Source of the DNA: Verrucomicrobiota bacterium
GTDB lineage: Bacteria; Verrucomicrobiota; Kiritimatiellia; SS1-B-03-39; UBA6053
Length of the DNA: 55,259 bases
Direction of reading: 5' to 3'
Assembly (NCBI GenBank): GCA_020831625.1
Contig: JAFIGD010000034.1
Span: 1 to 55,259 of the forward strand
Below, in pieces: positions 1-9,468 of this stretch. Position 1 is the first letter of the stretch; every line of letters begins with the position of its first letter. The notes below the pieces were generated by a model that made no database searches, was not told where the DNA came from, and saw nothing but the letters and a program-made list of their open reading frames with translations. Both the position numbers and the translations under genes were made by a program.

Positions 1-120
1 GCTCGTCACATGCACAAAATACCCGCCCTCCTTCGGCAGCACCCGCTCCCGCTTTTGGACCATTTTCTCCACATAAGGCCACCCCGGCCCCGGAATCTTC
101 GATGACAACGGAATAATCAT
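1..120 (-). CDS. partial unknown protein, N-terminal 40 residues
   Basis: An open frame reads leftwards from an ATG (complement of 118-120) to the window edge without a stop. The first 40 residues include GPGWPYVEKM and, near the edge, GGYFVHVTS. A G-rich Shine-Dalgarno-like stretch (GGGGGTGG) lies just before the ATG on the minus strand. The YFVHVTS segment resembles the start of REP-associated tyrosine transposases, where a similar string precedes the HUH region, but too little is visible to assign it. The gene diverges from metH with a 116-bp gap. Confidence 0.45.
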   Translation of the reverse strand, partial: MIIPLSSKIPGPGWPYVEKMVQKRERVLPKEGGYFVHVTS

Positions 121-201
121 AACCACCCCCTATCCCACAAATCGCCAACTTCAAGCCAAAAATTCTTTAAAATACCTGTTATTATACTGCAAAAAATTTA
201 G

Positions 202-229
202 TTGAACAATCCGTAAATCCGGATATAAG
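202..229 (+). promoter_or_regulatory. candidate promoter of metH
   Basis: TTGAAC (202-207) and TATAAG (224-229) are separated by 16 bp. The predicted transcription start falls at about 236-237, directly on the metH ATG (237), so the transcript may be leaderless. No Shine-Dalgarno sequence precedes the ATG. No cobalamin or SAM riboswitch fits in the short gap. Confidence 0.4.
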
Positions 230-236
230 AATTGAT

Positions 237-3200
237 ATGAAATTTCCTGTGCATCCATTTATTGACTCCCTTCGTCAACGTATTCTGATTTTAGACGGGG
301 GGATGGGGACGATGATCCAGCAGCGGAAGCTTGGCGAAGCGGATTTTCGTGGCGAACGCTTTGCGGACTGGCCTTCGGATTTGCGGGGGAACAATGATCT
401 TTTGTCATTAACCCGGCCGGAGGTCATTTCAGACATTCACCGCGGGTATCTTGAGGCCGGTGCGGATATTCTGGAAACCAACACCTTTAACAGCACCCGC
501 CTCTCCCAAGGGGATTACGGGATGCAGGAACTTGCCGCTGAACTTAACCGCGAAAGCGCGAAACTCGCCCGCGCCGCCGCCGATGCGTTCAGCACTCCTG
601 AACGCCCCCGCTGGGTCGCGGGCATTCTCGGCCCCACCAGCCGCACCGCATCCATATCGCCCGATGTCCAGGATCCCGGTGCCCGAAACGTCACGTTTGA
701 GGAACTCCGCCTGAATTACGCCGAGGCGGCTTTGGCCCTGCTCGAAGGCGGAGCGGATCTGCTCATGATCGAAACCTCTTTCGATACCCTCAATGCGAAA
801 GCCGCCGGGTTTGCCGTGCTTGAAGTGCTCGAAGCCTGGGACAAACCGGTTCCGGTCCTCATTTCCGGAACCATCACCGACCGCTCCGGGCGCACCCTCT
901 CCGGTCAGACCCCCGAAGCGTTCTGGTACAGTATGAAACACCTGCACCCGGTTGCAGTCGGTTTCAACTGTGCTCTCGGAGCAAAAGATCTCCGGCCCCA
1001 TCTGGAGGAGGTGTCAAAAGTCGCCGACACCTATATCACGTGCCATCCCAATGCCGGCCTGCCCAACGAATTCGGCGGCTACGATGAAACCCCGGAGGAT
1101 ATGGCCAGGGTCATCCGCGAGTTCGCCAAAGACGGACTGCTCAATATCATCGGCGGCTGCTGCGGCACCACTCCGGATCATATCCGCGCCATTGCCGAAG
1201 CCGTGGCCCCCTACCCTCCCCGCGCTCCCGCCAAACCCAAGCCCTACACCCGTCTCTGCGGACTCGAACCCTTCGTCATCCGCCCGGAAACCAACTTCGT
1301 CAATGTCGGCGAACGCACCAACGTCACCGGCTCACGCAAATTCGCCCGGCTGATCAAAGAAAACAGATATGACGAGGCGCTGGATGTGGCCCGCCAACAG
1401 GTGGAAAACGGCGCGCAGATCATCGACATCAACATGGACGAGGGCATGCTGGACGGCGTCGAGGCCATGCGCACCTATTTGAATCTGGTCATGGCCGAGC
1501 CCGACATCTCCAAAGTGCCCATCATGGTCGACAGCTCAAAATGGGAGGTCATTGAAACCGGACTCCGCTGCGTCCAGGGCAAATGCATTGTCAATTCCAT
1601 CAGCCTCAAAGAAGGCGAAGAACCCTTCCGCCGTCAGGCCCGTCAGGCCCTGAAATACGGCGCCGCCGTGGTGGTGATGGCCTTTGACACCGCCGGTCAG
1701 GCCGACACCCTTGAGCGCCGCGTGGAAATTCTCAGCCGCAGCTACACCCTGCTCGTCGACGAAATCGGTTTTGCACCGGAAGACATCATTTTCGACCCCA
1801 ACGTATTTGCCATCGGCACCGGCATCGAGGAACACGCACGGTACGCCATCGATTTTATCGAAGCCTGTCAGGCCCTCAAAACCAAATTCCCGCTCACCCA
1901 CATCAGCGGCGGTATCAGCAACCTGAGTTTCAGCTTTCGGGGCAACGACCCGATCCGCGAAGCGATGCACAGCGTCTTTCTCTATCACGCCATTCAGGCG
2001 GGCATGGACATGGGCATCGTGAACGCCGGCCAGTTGGCGGTCTATCAGGACATCGAACCCGAACTCAAATCCCGGGTCGAAGACCTCATCTTTAACAAGC
2101 GGGACGACGCCACCGAGCGCCTGCTGGAATTCGCCGAAACCTTCAGCGGCAAAACCCGCGAGCGGGTTGTGGACATGTCCTGGCGCGAAAAAGAAATCAC
2201 CGCCCGGATTTCCCACGCCCTGGTCCACGGCATTGACGCCTTTGTCGAGGCCGACGCCGAAGAGGCCCGGGTGACCCTCGGCTCGCCGCTGGCGGTCATC
2301 GAAGGTCCGCTCATGGACGGCATGAACGTGGTGGGCGACCTCTTCGGATCCGGCAAAATGTTCCTGCCCCAGGTCGTGAAAAGCGCGCGGGTCATGAAAA
2401 AAGCGGTCGCCTATCTCGAGCCCTTCTTTGAAACCGCGGACGGCGAGCGCCGGAAAACCAACGGCCGCGTGATCATGGCCACCGTCAAAGGCGACGTGCA
2501 CGACATCGGTAAAAACATCGTCGGCGTGGTCCTTCAATGCAACAACTACGAAGTCATCGACCTCGGTGTCATGGTCCCCTGCGCCAAAATTCTCGACGCC
2601 GCCCGTGAACACAACGCCGACATCATCGGCCTCAGCGGACTGATCACCCCCTCTCTCGACGAGATGGCCTATGTCGCCGCCGAAATGGAGCGCGAAGGCT
2701 TCGACATCCCCCTGCTCATCGGCGGCGCGACCACCTCCAAAATCCACACCTCCGTCAAAATCGACCCCGAATACACCCATCCCGTGATTTACGTCCCCGA
2801 CGCCTCACGCGTGGTCGGTGTCGCCGGAAAGCTGGTCTCCGCCGAACAAAAACCCGAATACATCCGGGAAATCGCCGAGGAATACGAAGGCTACCGCACC
2901 CGCCGCAACGCCGGCAAGCTCACCCTCGCCCCGATCGAAGAGGCCCGCAAAAACAAAGCCCCGGTCGACTGGAGCGCCTACACCCCGCCCGAACCCGCCT
3001 TCACCGGCACCCGCGTCTTTGACAACATCGACCTCGCCGACCTCGAGCCCTACATCGACTGGGGCCCCTTCTTCTCCGGCTGGGATCTGCACGGCCCCTA
3101 CCCCGCGATTCTCGAAGACGACATCGTCGGCGAACAGGCCCGCGACCTCTTCGAAAACGGTCAAAAAATGCTCCGGCACCTCATCCAAGACGGACGCCTC

Positions 3201-3899
3201 CAGGCCAAAGCCGTGATCGGATTCTGGCCCGCCAACACCGTGGACGACGACGATGTGGCCCTCTACACCGACGAAACCCGCTCCACCGAACTGACCCGCC
3301 TCCACTTCATGCGGCGACAGACCGGCACCGGCGAAAACATGCCCCACGCCTGCCTCGCCGACTTCATCGCCCCCCGCGACACCGGCCTGCGCGATTACAT
3401 CGGCGGCTTTGTGGTCACCGCCGGCATCGGCGCCGAAGCCATTGCCGACGAATACGCCGCCGCAAACGACGACTATCACGCCATCATGGTGAAAATCATC
3501 GCCGACCGCTGCGCCGAAGCCCTGGCCGAATATCTGCACCGGCAAGTCCGCACCCTGCACTGGGGATACGTTCCCGACGAAGCCCTCAGCAACGAGGACC
3601 TCATCCAGGAACGCTATCAGGGCATCCGCCCCGCGCCCGGCTATCCCGCCTGCCCCGATCACACCGAAAAAGCCACCCTCTTCGAACTCACCCAAGCGGA
3701 ACCCGCGATCGGCGTGCGCCTCACCGAAAGCTTCGCCATGTTCCCCGGTGCCGCCGTCAGCGGCTGGTACTTCAGCCATCCCGACAGCTATTACCTCAGC
3801 GTCGGCACCATCGACGAGGATCAGCTCCGCGCCTACGCCGAACGCAAAGAAATGACCCTCCGCGAAGCCCGCCGCTGGCTGGCCCCGAATCTGGCGTGA
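237..3899 (+). CDS. metH: cobalamin-dependent methionine synthase MetH
   Basis: Transfers a methyl group from methyltetrahydrofolate to homocysteine through cobalamin, making methionine and tetrahydrofolate in the cytoplasm. At 1220 residues it has the full length of the family. Order: homocysteine-binding domain with zinc-ligand cysteines (FNCALGA and [11 protein letters not shown]), pterin-binding domain (starting near [17 protein letters not shown]), B12 cap and Rossmann domain with [12 protein letters not shown], where His755 is the lower cobalt ligand, and a C-terminal SAM-dependent reactivation domain ([20 protein letters not shown]). The gene stands alone; no metF or B12 gene is adjacent. 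It is followed by two REP-like palindromes instead of a classic T-tailed terminator. Confidence 0.98.
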   Translation: MKFPVHPFIDSLRQRILILDGGMGTMIQQRKLGEADFRGERFADWPSDLRGNNDLLSLTRPEVISDIHRGYLEAGADILETNTFNSTRLSQGDYGMQELAAELNRESAKLARAAADAFSTPERPRWVAGILGPTSRTASISPDVQDPGARNVTFEELRLNYAEAALALLEGGADLLMIETSFDTLNAKAAGFAVLEVLEAWDKPVPVLISGTITDRSGRTLSGQTPEAFWYSMKHLHPVAVGFNCALGAKDLRPHLEEVSKVADTYITCHPNAGLPNEFGGYDETPEDMARVIREFAKDGLLNIIGGCCGTTPDHIRAIAEAVAPYPPRAPAKPKPYTRLCGLEPFVIRPETNFVNVGERTNVTGSRKFARLIKENRYDEALDVARQQVENGAQIIDINMDEGMLDGVEAMRTYLNLVMAEPDISKVPIMVDSSKWEVIETGLRCVQGKCIVNSISLKEGEEPFRRQARQALKYGAAVVVMAFDTAGQADTLERRVEILSRSYTLLVDEIGFAPEDIIFDPNVFAIGTGIEEHARYAIDFIEACQALKTKFPLTHISGGISNLSFSFRGNDPIREAMHSVFLYHAIQAGMDMGIVNAGQLAVYQDIEPELKSRVEDLIFNKRDDATERLLEFAETFSGKTRERVVDMSWREKEITARISHALVHGIDAFVEADAEEARVTLGSPLAVIEGPLMDGMNVVGDLFGSGKMFLPQVVKSARVMKKAVAYLEPFFETADGERRKTNGRVIMATVKGDVHDIGKNIVGVVLQCNNYEVIDLGVMVPCAKILDAAREHNADIIGLSGLITPSLDEMAYVAAEMEREGFDIPLLIGGATTSKIHTSVKIDPEYTHPVIYVPDASRVVGVAGKLVSAEQKPEYIREIAEEYEGYRTRRNAGKLTLAPIEEARKNKAPVDWSAYTPPEPAFTGTRVFDNIDLADLEPYIDWGPFFSGWDLHGPYPAILEDDIVGEQARDLFENGQKMLRHLIQDGRLQAKAVIGFWPANTVDDDDVALYTDETRSTELTRLHFMRRQTGTGENMPHACLADFIAPRDTGLRDYIGGFVVTAGIGAEAIADEYAAANDDYHAIMVKIIADRCAEALAEYLHRQVRTLHWGYVPDEALSNEDLIQERYQGIRPAPGYPACPDHTEKATLFELTQAEPAIGVRLTESFAMFPGAAVSGWYFSHPDSYYLSVGTIDEDQLRAYAERKEMTLREARRWLAPNLA

Positions 3900-3905
3900 T
3901 CCCGC

Positions 3906-3957
3906 GTTTTCCGACCCTCGGAAAATGGATCCGTCCGTTTTCCGACTCTCGGAAAAC
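3906..3957. repeat. REP-like palindrome doublet after metH
   Basis: Two palindromes of the form GTTTTCCGA-N3-TCGGAAAA(C/T) lie at 3906-3926 and 3937-3957, 31 nt apart start to start, with a 10-nt spacer. The second has perfect 9-bp arms. A second doublet with the same 31-nt phasing lies after rpmE (20368-20419). Each could form a hairpin in RNA, so a role in transcript ending or stability is possible. Confidence 0.7.
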
Positions 3958-4008
3958 AATTCCAGCGTGTTCTCGACAACCCGCCGCCCGCTTTGCTAAC
4001 CGGGATTC

Positions 4009-4545
4009 ATGCGATTATATCGATGGATCCCTCTCATACTGATTGCGCTTCAAAGCTGGAGCGCGTGGTCGGATTCGCCCGCGCCCCCGCCGGAAATCCG
4101 CCTGCAGGAACTGGAACTGGTCATCCGCAGCCTCCGGGCCGAGAACCGCCGCTTACAGGAACGCAACGAACTGCTGGCCAACGAACTGATCCAACTCCGC
4201 CGCCGGATGGAGGAGACGCAACCGCCCCGCGGGGAAGCGCGGCCCGCGGAAGCGGAGCCCGAACCGCCCCCGCCCGGAAATGAAATCCTGTACGTCAACC
4301 CCAACTGGCACTACGTGCTGGTCGGGGCCGGAACCGCGCAGAACCTGCAAGCGGGCCAGGAGGGACGGATTCTCCGCGAAAACGCTGAAATCGGGCGCGT
4401 GCGCATCACCGCGACCAAAGACCGGCAAAGCGTCGCCGACATTCTTCTGGACAGCCTCGGAGACCGCGGTCAGTACCCCCGCGCCGGGGACCGCATCCTC
4501 TTTTTATCCCCCGCGCCGGAGACCCTCGAAGATGACAGCCCCTGA
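4009..4545 (+). CDS. secreted coiled-coil protein of unknown function
   Basis: 178 residues. A signal peptide (MRLYRWIPLILIALQSWSAW, cleavage near residue 20-22) is followed by a charged coiled coil with heptads of L, R and E at about residues 30-68, a proline- and glutamate-rich linker (about 69-92), and a C-terminal small beta domain (YVNPNWHYVLVGAGTAQNLQ onward). The C-terminal part resembles the short barrel of other cell-envelope proteins where an 'NxxYVV...G...G' segment precedes a G-rich turn, but no function is known. Its 3' end overlaps the deaminase start by 14 nt, so the two are probably co-transcribed. Confidence 0.75.
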   Translation: MRLYRWIPLILIALQSWSAWSDSPAPPPEIRLQELELVIRSLRAENRRLQERNELLANELIQLRRRMEETQPPRGEARPAEAEPEPPPPGNEILYVNPNWHYVLVGAGTAQNLQAGQEGRILRENAEIGRVRITATKDRQSVADILLDSLGDRGQYPRAGDRILFLSPAPETLEDDSP

Positions 4546-5113
4546 TTTTCCCGAACAAATTCATCTCACCATTCACCCGGACCTCGCCGCCATGGCCCGC
4601 AGCCTGACCGCCGACACGCCCGAAGCGCGCATCCGGGCGGTCACGGCCTGGGCGAAGTGGAATGTGGACCAGGGCGAGGGCCCCTTTGCGGCCGGGATTT
4701 TCAATCTCGCAAACGGCGCCTGCGTTTCCGCCGGGGTCAACCGGGTGGTCAGCAGTTCGTGCAGTCTCGCCCACGCGGAAGTCATGGCGATCATGCTCGC
4801 GCAACAGGCCCTCCAGTGTTTCAGCCTGGCGGAAAAGGGACAGTATGTGCTCACCACCAGCGCCGAACCCTGCGCCATGTGCTTTGGCGCCATCCCCTGG
4901 TCCGGCGTGTGCGAGGTGGAATACGCCGCAACCCGCGAGGATGTCGAGGCGATCGGGTTTGACGAAGGCCCCAAATCCAAGACCTGGGAGGCGGATCTCC
5001 GGGCGCGCGGCATCCGGGTCGCGGGCCCGATCGGCCGGGAGGAGGCCGCCGAAGTGCTGCGCGCCTATGCCCGCCGCGGCGGCATCGTCTACAATGGAGA
5101 CGCGGGGGCTTAA
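4532..5113 (+). CDS. nucleoside/base deaminase of the CMP/dCMP (GuaD-like) zinc family
   Basis: 193 residues. The zinc-dependent deaminase signature is present: HAEVMAI (His zinc ligand and Glu proton shuttle) and PCAMCFGAIPWSG (PCxxC, two Cys ligands). The spacing and the segment after PCxxC match guanine deaminase and tRNA/nucleoside deaminase relatives. An N-terminal extension of about 30 residues precedes the core. The likely reaction is hydrolytic deamination of a free purine or pyrimidine; the exact substrate cannot be read from sequence. The ATG at 4532 is chosen because the product aligns from there; a longer in-frame reading into the upstream gene has no support. Confidence 0.88.
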   Translation: MTAPDFPEQIHLTIHPDLAAMARSLTADTPEARIRAVTAWAKWNVDQGEGPFAAGIFNLANGACVSAGVNRVVSSSCSLAHAEVMAIMLAQQALQCFSLAEKGQYVLTTSAEPCAMCFGAIPWSGVCEVEYAATREDVEAIGFDEGPKSKTWEADLRARGIRVAGPIGREEAAEVLRAYARRGGIVYNGDAGA

Positions 5114-5167
5114 AGATTTCACATCTTTTTACTGGTAAAACACAGCAAAATGTAAATAATCAAATCG

Positions 5168-5473
5168 ATGATGCTCCCCAAACAACTTTCAACCTCACTG
5201 ATCGTCTTTATCGGCGTGTCCTTTGTGTTTGGTGTGATTGTGTTTATGGGCCCGGAATACCGCAAACACGCGCAACACGAGCGGCGGCTGGAAGACCTCC
5301 GCATGGAGCGCTCACGCGAAGAGGCCCGTCTCCAGGAACTCCGGGTCCGACAGCAGCGGTTTCAGACCGACCGCGATTATGTCCGGAAAACCGCGCATGA
5401 ACTTGGGATGGTGGAACCCCACGAGGTGATTTTCCGTTTCCACGAAGACTCGCACCGCACGCCGCGCCGATAA
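5168..5473 (+). CDS. FtsB/DivIC-like septum formation initiator
   Basis: 101 residues with one transmembrane helix (about residues 9-28, LIVFIGVSFVFGVIVFMG), then an extended coiled coil (about 35-70) and a short end containing RKTAHELGMVEPHEVIFRF, the typical FtsB/DivIC C-terminal motif (ELGMVxPxExIF). Proteins of this type bridge FtsL/FtsQ at the division septum with the coiled coil outside the membrane. The start could be either of two consecutive ATGs (5168 or 5171); no clear Shine-Dalgarno sequence is present. The stop overlaps the larB start (TAATG). Confidence 0.85.
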   Translation: MMLPKQLSTSLIVFIGVSFVFGVIVFMGPEYRKHAQHERRLEDLRMERSREEARLQELRVRQQRFQTDRDYVRKTAHELGMVEPHEVIFRFHEDSHRTPRR

Positions 5474-6144
5474 TGGGACCCAATGCTCCGCCCCCGCCGG
5501 AAACCGACGGCGACCTGCATATCGATTTCGGTCGCGAACAGCGCCTGGGCTTTCCGGAAATCATCTACGGCGAGCACAAATCCGCCGATCAGTTGCAACG
5601 CATCGCGCGGCAATGCGCGGAACAACAGCACAACATCCTCATCAGCCGCTGCCAGCCTGAAAAAGCCGCAGCCCTGGAGGAAGGCGCCTACGACGCTCTG
5701 TCCCGCACCTGGGTGAAACTGCACACGCCGCCGAAAGCGCTGCCCGGAAAGGTCGCGGTCGTTTCCGCCGGCACGTCCGACGCGCCGGTGGTCGGCGAAT
5801 GCGCCAACACCCTCGAATTTCTCGGCATTGACGCCCTCCGCATTCAGGACGTGGGCGTGGCCGCGATCCACCGCCTGCTCTCCCGGCTCGACGAGATTCT
5901 GGCCTGCGATGTCGTGATTTGCGTCGCCGGGTTTGAAGGCGCGCTGGCCTCGGTGCTGGCCGGACAATGCCCGCAGCCGGTGATCGCCATTCCCACCAGC
6001 GTCGGCTACGGCGTCGCCAAAGACGGCTATGCCGCCCTCCACGGGATGCTGGCCAGTTGCGCCAACGGCCTCATGGTCATGAACATCGACAACGGGGTCG
6101 GGGCCGCCCTCGCCGCCCGCAGAATCCTGCGTCTTCTCCCCTAG
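5473..6144 (+). CDS. larB: LarB-like pyridinium-3,5-biscarboxylic acid synthase (nickel-pincer cofactor)
   Basis: 223 residues. N-terminal segment with LGFPEIIYGEHKSADQL, then a PurE-like Rossmann core (VAVVSAGTSDAPVVGECANT, CDVVICVAGFEGALASVLAG, IPTSVGYGVAKDGYAALHGM) ending with NGLMVMNIDNGVGAALAARR. This is the LarB/AIR-carboxylase-like family that carboxylates and hydrolyses nicotinic acid adenine dinucleotide in the first step of nickel-pincer cofactor synthesis for lactate racemase and related enzymes. LarC, LarE and LarA are not in the window. Translation is coupled to the FtsB-like gene by a TAATG overlap, which is probably positional and not functional. Confidence 0.92.
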   Translation: MGPNAPPPPETDGDLHIDFGREQRLGFPEIIYGEHKSADQLQRIARQCAEQQHNILISRCQPEKAAALEEGAYDALSRTWVKLHTPPKALPGKVAVVSAGTSDAPVVGECANTLEFLGIDALRIQDVGVAAIHRLLSRLDEILACDVVICVAGFEGALASVLAGQCPQPVIAIPTSVGYGVAKDGYAALHGMLASCANGLMVMNIDNGVGAALAARRILRLLP

Positions 6145-6150
6145 CGAGGA

Positions 6151-6324
6151 TCACTCCACGATTTGAATCCATGAGGGATCAAAATCCATCGTTGAAAGCA
6201 CTTTATCACGGTCTAAACCCGGCGGCTGCTTCAGGCGAATGCACATTTTTTTATCAGGCACCTCTTCAGTAATTGTGAACTGAGAACCGTGAGGTTGCCA
6301 TGTGAAACGTTTTCTTTCACAGGT
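6151..6324 (-). pseudogene. out-of-frame 3' continuation of the cytosine methyltransferase
   Basis: On the minus strand, one frame away from the methyltransferase, 57 codons run to a TGA at 6151-6153 and read as plausible protein (TWQPHGSQFTITEEVPDKK, then IRLKQPPGLDRDKV, ending DFDPSWIQIVE). The methyltransferase frame itself degrades after residues FEPVKE into NVSHGNLTVLSSQ and a short tail. Adding one base to the T run at 6310-6313 (A run on the coding strand) would join the two frames. The tail matches no domain I recognise. Confidence 0.5.
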
Positions 6325-7286
6325 TCAAAAACCCTCATCTGAACAGGAATCGCTTCGGTGGAGAGCGCAGTGCCGCGGCCCAAAGAATGAAAGACCTCCC
6401 GCAAGACCGCTCTGGCAACATTGACCGGCAAACTGTTACCGGCCTGTTTGCGGGTCTGACTGTCAGAACAAACTTGTTTAAAAGAATCAGGAAACCCTTG
6501 TAAACGCAACATCTCACGGGGAGTAAGGCGCCGCTGTCCGTTCACAAGCAGATAATTGTATGAAGCACCAGCTCTTAAAGCACAGGAATAAGGATAAACA
6601 CTGATGTTCCCCGCTTTGTTTTCATGCCAGATTGTGGGTTCTGAAGTTGGCCTTCTTTTCTGAAGTCGTTTTTCCCGGATATGTTCGGAAGCCATGTGCT
6701 TGGGGTCCACATTTTTCTCAAGAATCTTTTCCAACGGTTTCATCGGAACCCCTCCCATCGGCCATTCGATCTTCAGTTCAGGATCACGAAATCCCACGAT
6801 CCAAACCCGCTCGCGTTTTTGGGGAAGGCCGAAATTCAGAGCGTTCAACACTTTGTATTCAACCCGATACCCCATATCGCAAAGCGTTTTCACAATCACC
6901 TTGATCGTTTGACCTTTATTGTGACCGACCAACAGTTTGACATTTTCCAACACAAACGCCTCGGGGCGTTTCTCGCGGATAATACGGGCTATATCAAAAA
7001 ACAAGGTCCCCCTGGTGTCTTCAAACCCTTTCATTTGCCCGATAATACTGAAAGGCTGGCAAGGGAACCCCGCCAATAAAACATCATGATCCGGAACATC
7101 CAATTCACTGACTTTCGTTATGTCCCCGGAGGGAGGCTCCCCGAAATTCGCCTCATAGGCCTCTCTGCAGTGGAGATCGATGTCACTCGAGAAGACGCAA
7201 TCCACAGGACATCCCCGCTCTTTGCCCACCTGCTCCATCGCATATCTGAATCCGCCAATCCCACAGAAAAGATCGATGAATTTCAT
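6231..7286 (-). CDS. DNA (cytosine-5-)-methyltransferase, likely frameshifted near its 3' end
   Basis: Methylates cytosine C5 in duplex DNA using SAM. Motif I is FIDLFCGIGGFRYAM at the N terminus, motif IV is GFPCQPFS with catalytic Cys76, motif VI is FVLENVKLL, motif VIII is LPQKRERVWIVGF, motif IX is RRLTPREMLRLQGFPDSF and motif X is QAGNSLPVNV. The target-recognition segment between VIII and IX is short. The ATG at 7286 begins directly before motif I; another ATG at 7316 would add 10 residues. No restriction enzyme or other partner is next to it, so it looks solitary. Base composition is clearly lower in GC than the neighbours, suggesting transfer. The last 25 residues look out of frame. 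Confidence 0.93.
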   Translation of the reverse strand: MKFIDLFCGIGGFRYAMEQVGKERGCPVDCVFSSDIDLHCREAYEANFGEPPSGDITKVSELDVPDHDVLLAGFPCQPFSIIGQMKGFEDTRGTLFFDIARIIREKRPEAFVLENVKLLVGHNKGQTIKVIVKTLCDMGYRVEYKVLNALNFGLPQKRERVWIVGFRDPELKIEWPMGGVPMKPLEKILEKNVDPKHMASEHIREKRLQKRRPTSEPTIWHENKAGNISVYPYSCALRAGASYNYLLVNGQRRLTPREMLRLQGFPDSFKQVCSDSQTRKQAGNSLPVNVARAVLREVFHSLGRGTALSTEAIPVQMRVFEPVKENVSHGNLTVLSSQLLKRCLIKKCAFA

Positions 7287-7316
7287 AGGCGTTTGTTGGG
7301 TATCGTGGTAGATCAT

Positions 7317-7585
7317 TTCAGTGAGGCGCGGGATGTTGTAGGTTCAAACCATTGCAGACGGTCAAGGCTTGAAGGATTTTGATGAGTAAGTCAAGCAGGA
7401 TACCCCCTGTTTTTTAGTAAAGTGTATAGTCTTTACGCAAGGAGCGACGATCAATTTTCTGCATGGCGGCACGGGTGATTTTGACAAAAAATGAAGCGGA
7501 GTCTCCCCCCTGGGGATTGACAATTCTTGCGGGTTCCCTAGGGTGGGGGCTTCAAAAAGCTCCCTACCCAACAACATTTATATAC
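7317..7585. other. intergenic region before the NSS transporter
   Basis: About 270 bp without a convincing gene. A G/C-rich hairpin-forming segment lies at 7541-7570 (GGGTGGGGGCTT against AAGCTCCCTACCC, with wobble and bulges, loop CAAA), ending about 15 nt before the transporter ATG, so it could affect translation. TTGACA-like strings occur at 7483 and 7518 but have no good -10 partner. No known riboswitch was recognised. Confidence 0.4.
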
Positions 7586-9175
7586 ATGGAACAACCAACC
7601 CCGAAAGAATCCTGGAACACACGCTTCGGCGTGATCCTCGCCGTCACCGGAAGCGCGGTGGGACTGGGAAATTTCCTCCGCTTCCCCGGACAGGCCGCCC
7701 AGAACGGCGGAGGCCTGTTCATGATCCCCTACCTGATCGCGTTTGTGATTGTCGGGATTCCGCTGGCCTGGTCCGAATGGGCGCTCGGCCGCTACGGCGG
7801 GCGGATGGGATACAACTCCGCCCCCGGGATTTTCCGGAAAGTGCTTTGCTCCAAAAACGGTTCCTACGTCGGCATGCTCGGCACCGTCATGCCGGTGCTG
7901 ATTTACACCTACTATGTTTTGGTCGAGGCCCTCTGTCTCTATTACGCCTGGCATTTTCTCACCGGAACCATTCCCGCACTGGGCGACAGCGTCGAGGCCG
8001 TCGGCGGCTTTTTTGTTCAGTCGCTGGGCCTGGGCTCGAACGGGGCCCTGTTCAGCGCCGAGGGCGCACCGTTTCTGGGCTTTGTTTTCTTTTGTTTCCT
8101 GCTGAACTTCTTCCTCATCTACCGTGGCATCAATCAGGGCATCGAAAAATTCTGCCTGTACGCCATGCCGCTGCTGGTGGTTTGCGCTTTCATCGTCCTC
8201 GCCCGGGTGCTGACTCTGCCCGCGGTGGACGGACGGAGCATCACTGACGGCCTCGGCTTCATGTGGAATCCCGCCGCCGAAGGCGACAGCATCCTCGCCA
8301 CGCTCGCCAACCCCGAAGTCTGGGTCGCGGCCACCGGACAAATCTTCTTCAGCCTCTCCGTCGGCTTTGGCCTCATCCTGACCTATGCGAGTTACCTGAA
8401 AAAAGACGATGATGTGGCCCTCTCCTCCCTCACCTCCGTGGCCGGAAACGGCTTCTGCGAGGTGGTGCTCGGCGGACTCATCGCCCTTCCGGCGGCATTC
8501 ATCTTCCTCGGCCCCGTCTTCCTCTCCGATCCGGAGAACATCGGAACCTTCAGCCTCGGCTTCGTCACCCTGCCCAATGTTTTCAACCAGATGCCCGCCG
8601 GACAGTTCTTCGGCTTCCTCTTTTTCTTTCTGCTGTTTCTCTCCGCCGTCACCAGCTCCCTCTCCATGCTCCAGCCCGCGATCGCGCTGCTCGAAGAGGG
8701 CCTGGGCATCACCCGCAAACCCTCGGTGGCCATCCTCGGATTTGTCACTCTGGTGGGCACCCTGTTCATCGCCTACTTCAGCGCCGGAGCCACCGCCCTG
8801 GACACGGTCGATTTCTGGATGGCCAACTTCTTCATTTTCATCTTCGCCACCGTCCAAACCCTCATTTTCGGCTGGGTCATCGGCGCCAAGAAAGGCTACG
8901 AGGAACTCTGCGCGGGCGCGGAAATCAAGATTCCCCGCTGGATCATGCCGATGATTCAAATCGTCTCCCCCGCTTATCTCCTGATCATCTTCGGATTCTG
9001 GTCGGTGGGTCGTCTGCCCGAACGTATTCAGGGCATGTTCAATCCGCCCGAGGGCGAACCGCCGGTTATTCTGATGTCAGTCGGGTTCATTCTCATCGTC
9101 ATCTCCTTTTTCGCGTTTGTCATCGCCCGCGCCAACCAACGCTGGCCCGATCCTCAACAGGAGCCCCGCTCATGA
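7586..9175 (+). CDS. sodium-dependent amino-acid transporter, NSS family
   Basis: 529 residues with about 12 hydrophobic helices. The N-terminal signature WNTRFGVILAVTGSAVGLGN followed by FLRFPGQAAQNGGG is the unwound TM1 sodium and substrate site of the LeuT/NSS fold (G-N-x-x-R-F-P). Members import amino acids with sodium. The ATG at 7586 is chosen because it begins 10 residues before the conserved segment; an upstream in-frame start at 7463 adds a poorly structured stretch. The TGA overlaps the ATG of the next gene (ATGA), which encodes a tiny membrane protein, an arrangement known for methionine/alanine importers of the MetPS type. Confidence 0.93.
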   Translation: MEQPTPKESWNTRFGVILAVTGSAVGLGNFLRFPGQAAQNGGGLFMIPYLIAFVIVGIPLAWSEWALGRYGGRMGYNSAPGIFRKVLCSKNGSYVGMLGTVMPVLIYTYYVLVEALCLYYAWHFLTGTIPALGDSVEAVGGFFVQSLGLGSNGALFSAEGAPFLGFVFFCFLLNFFLIYRGINQGIEKFCLYAMPLLVVCAFIVLARVLTLPAVDGRSITDGLGFMWNPAAEGDSILATLANPEVWVAATGQIFFSLSVGFGLILTYASYLKKDDDVALSSLTSVAGNGFCEVVLGGLIALPAAFIFLGPVFLSDPENIGTFSLGFVTLPNVFNQMPAGQFFGFLFFFLLFLSAVTSSLSMLQPAIALLEEGLGITRKPSVAILGFVTLVGTLFIAYFSAGATALDTVDFWMANFFIFIFATVQTLIFGWVIGAKKGYEELCAGAEIKIPRWIMPMIQIVSPAYLLIIFGFWSVGRLPERIQGMFNPPEGEPPVILMSVGFILIVISFFAFVIARANQRWPDPQQEPRS

Positions 9176-9318
9176 CCGCCGCCGGATGGATCGTTTTCCT
9201 TGTCGCAGTTCTCGGGATGACCGGACTGCTGGTCTGGTGTGTCTTCAAAGTCGTCAGCACTCCCGGCTCCGAAGACCATCTCCACTCCCCCGCCGATATC
9301 GACACCCACGACACCTAA
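9172..9318 (+). CDS. MetS-like small subunit of the NSS transporter
   Basis: 48 residues: MTAAGWIVFLVAVLGMTGLL continues into VWCVFKVV as one transmembrane helix, followed by a polar tail (STPGSEDHLHSPADIDTHDT). The start overlaps the transporter stop as ATGA, so translation is coupled. In Corynebacterium MetPS, a single-helix small subunit of about this size is needed for methionine and alanine uptake; the position, length and topology fit that class. The assignment rests on these features, since sequences this short carry little similarity signal. Confidence 0.7.
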   Translation: MTAAGWIVFLVAVLGMTGLLVWCVFKVVSTPGSEDHLHSPADIDTHDT

Positions 9319-9343
9319 CCCAACTTTCAAATACCCCTAAAAT

Positions 9344-9449
9344 TTCACCACCTAAGATCCGTGTTTATCCGTGTCCATCCGTGGTTCAAACAAACAAAAA
9401 ACTTCACCACGTAAGATCCGAGTTCATCCGTGTTCATCCGTGGTTCAAA
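9344..9449. repeat. two tandem copies of a 47-bp dispersed repeat
   Basis: Copies at 9344-9390 and 9403-9449 are offset by 59 bp. Both begin TTCACCAC, contain TAAGATCCG, and end ATCCGTG(T)(T/C)CATCCGTGGTTCAAA. The same ATCCGTG core recurs at 28523-28563 and, more diverged (ATCAGTGTCCATCAGTG), at 54970-55000. It fills the gap between the transporter small subunit and ugd. Confidence 0.7.
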
Positions 9450-9468
9450 ACTTAACTGAGACCTCCCT

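Noticed and set aside
121-236. Cobalamin riboswitch before metH
   Set aside because: The gap is 116 bp and has no B12-box-like conserved core.
6231-7316. Restriction-modification system
   Set aside because: No endonuclease gene is adjacent to the methyltransferase on either side, so it is called solitary.
7337-7360. A tRNA-like GGTTCAAACC segment
   Set aside because: No acceptor stem, D arm or anticodon arm can be formed around it.
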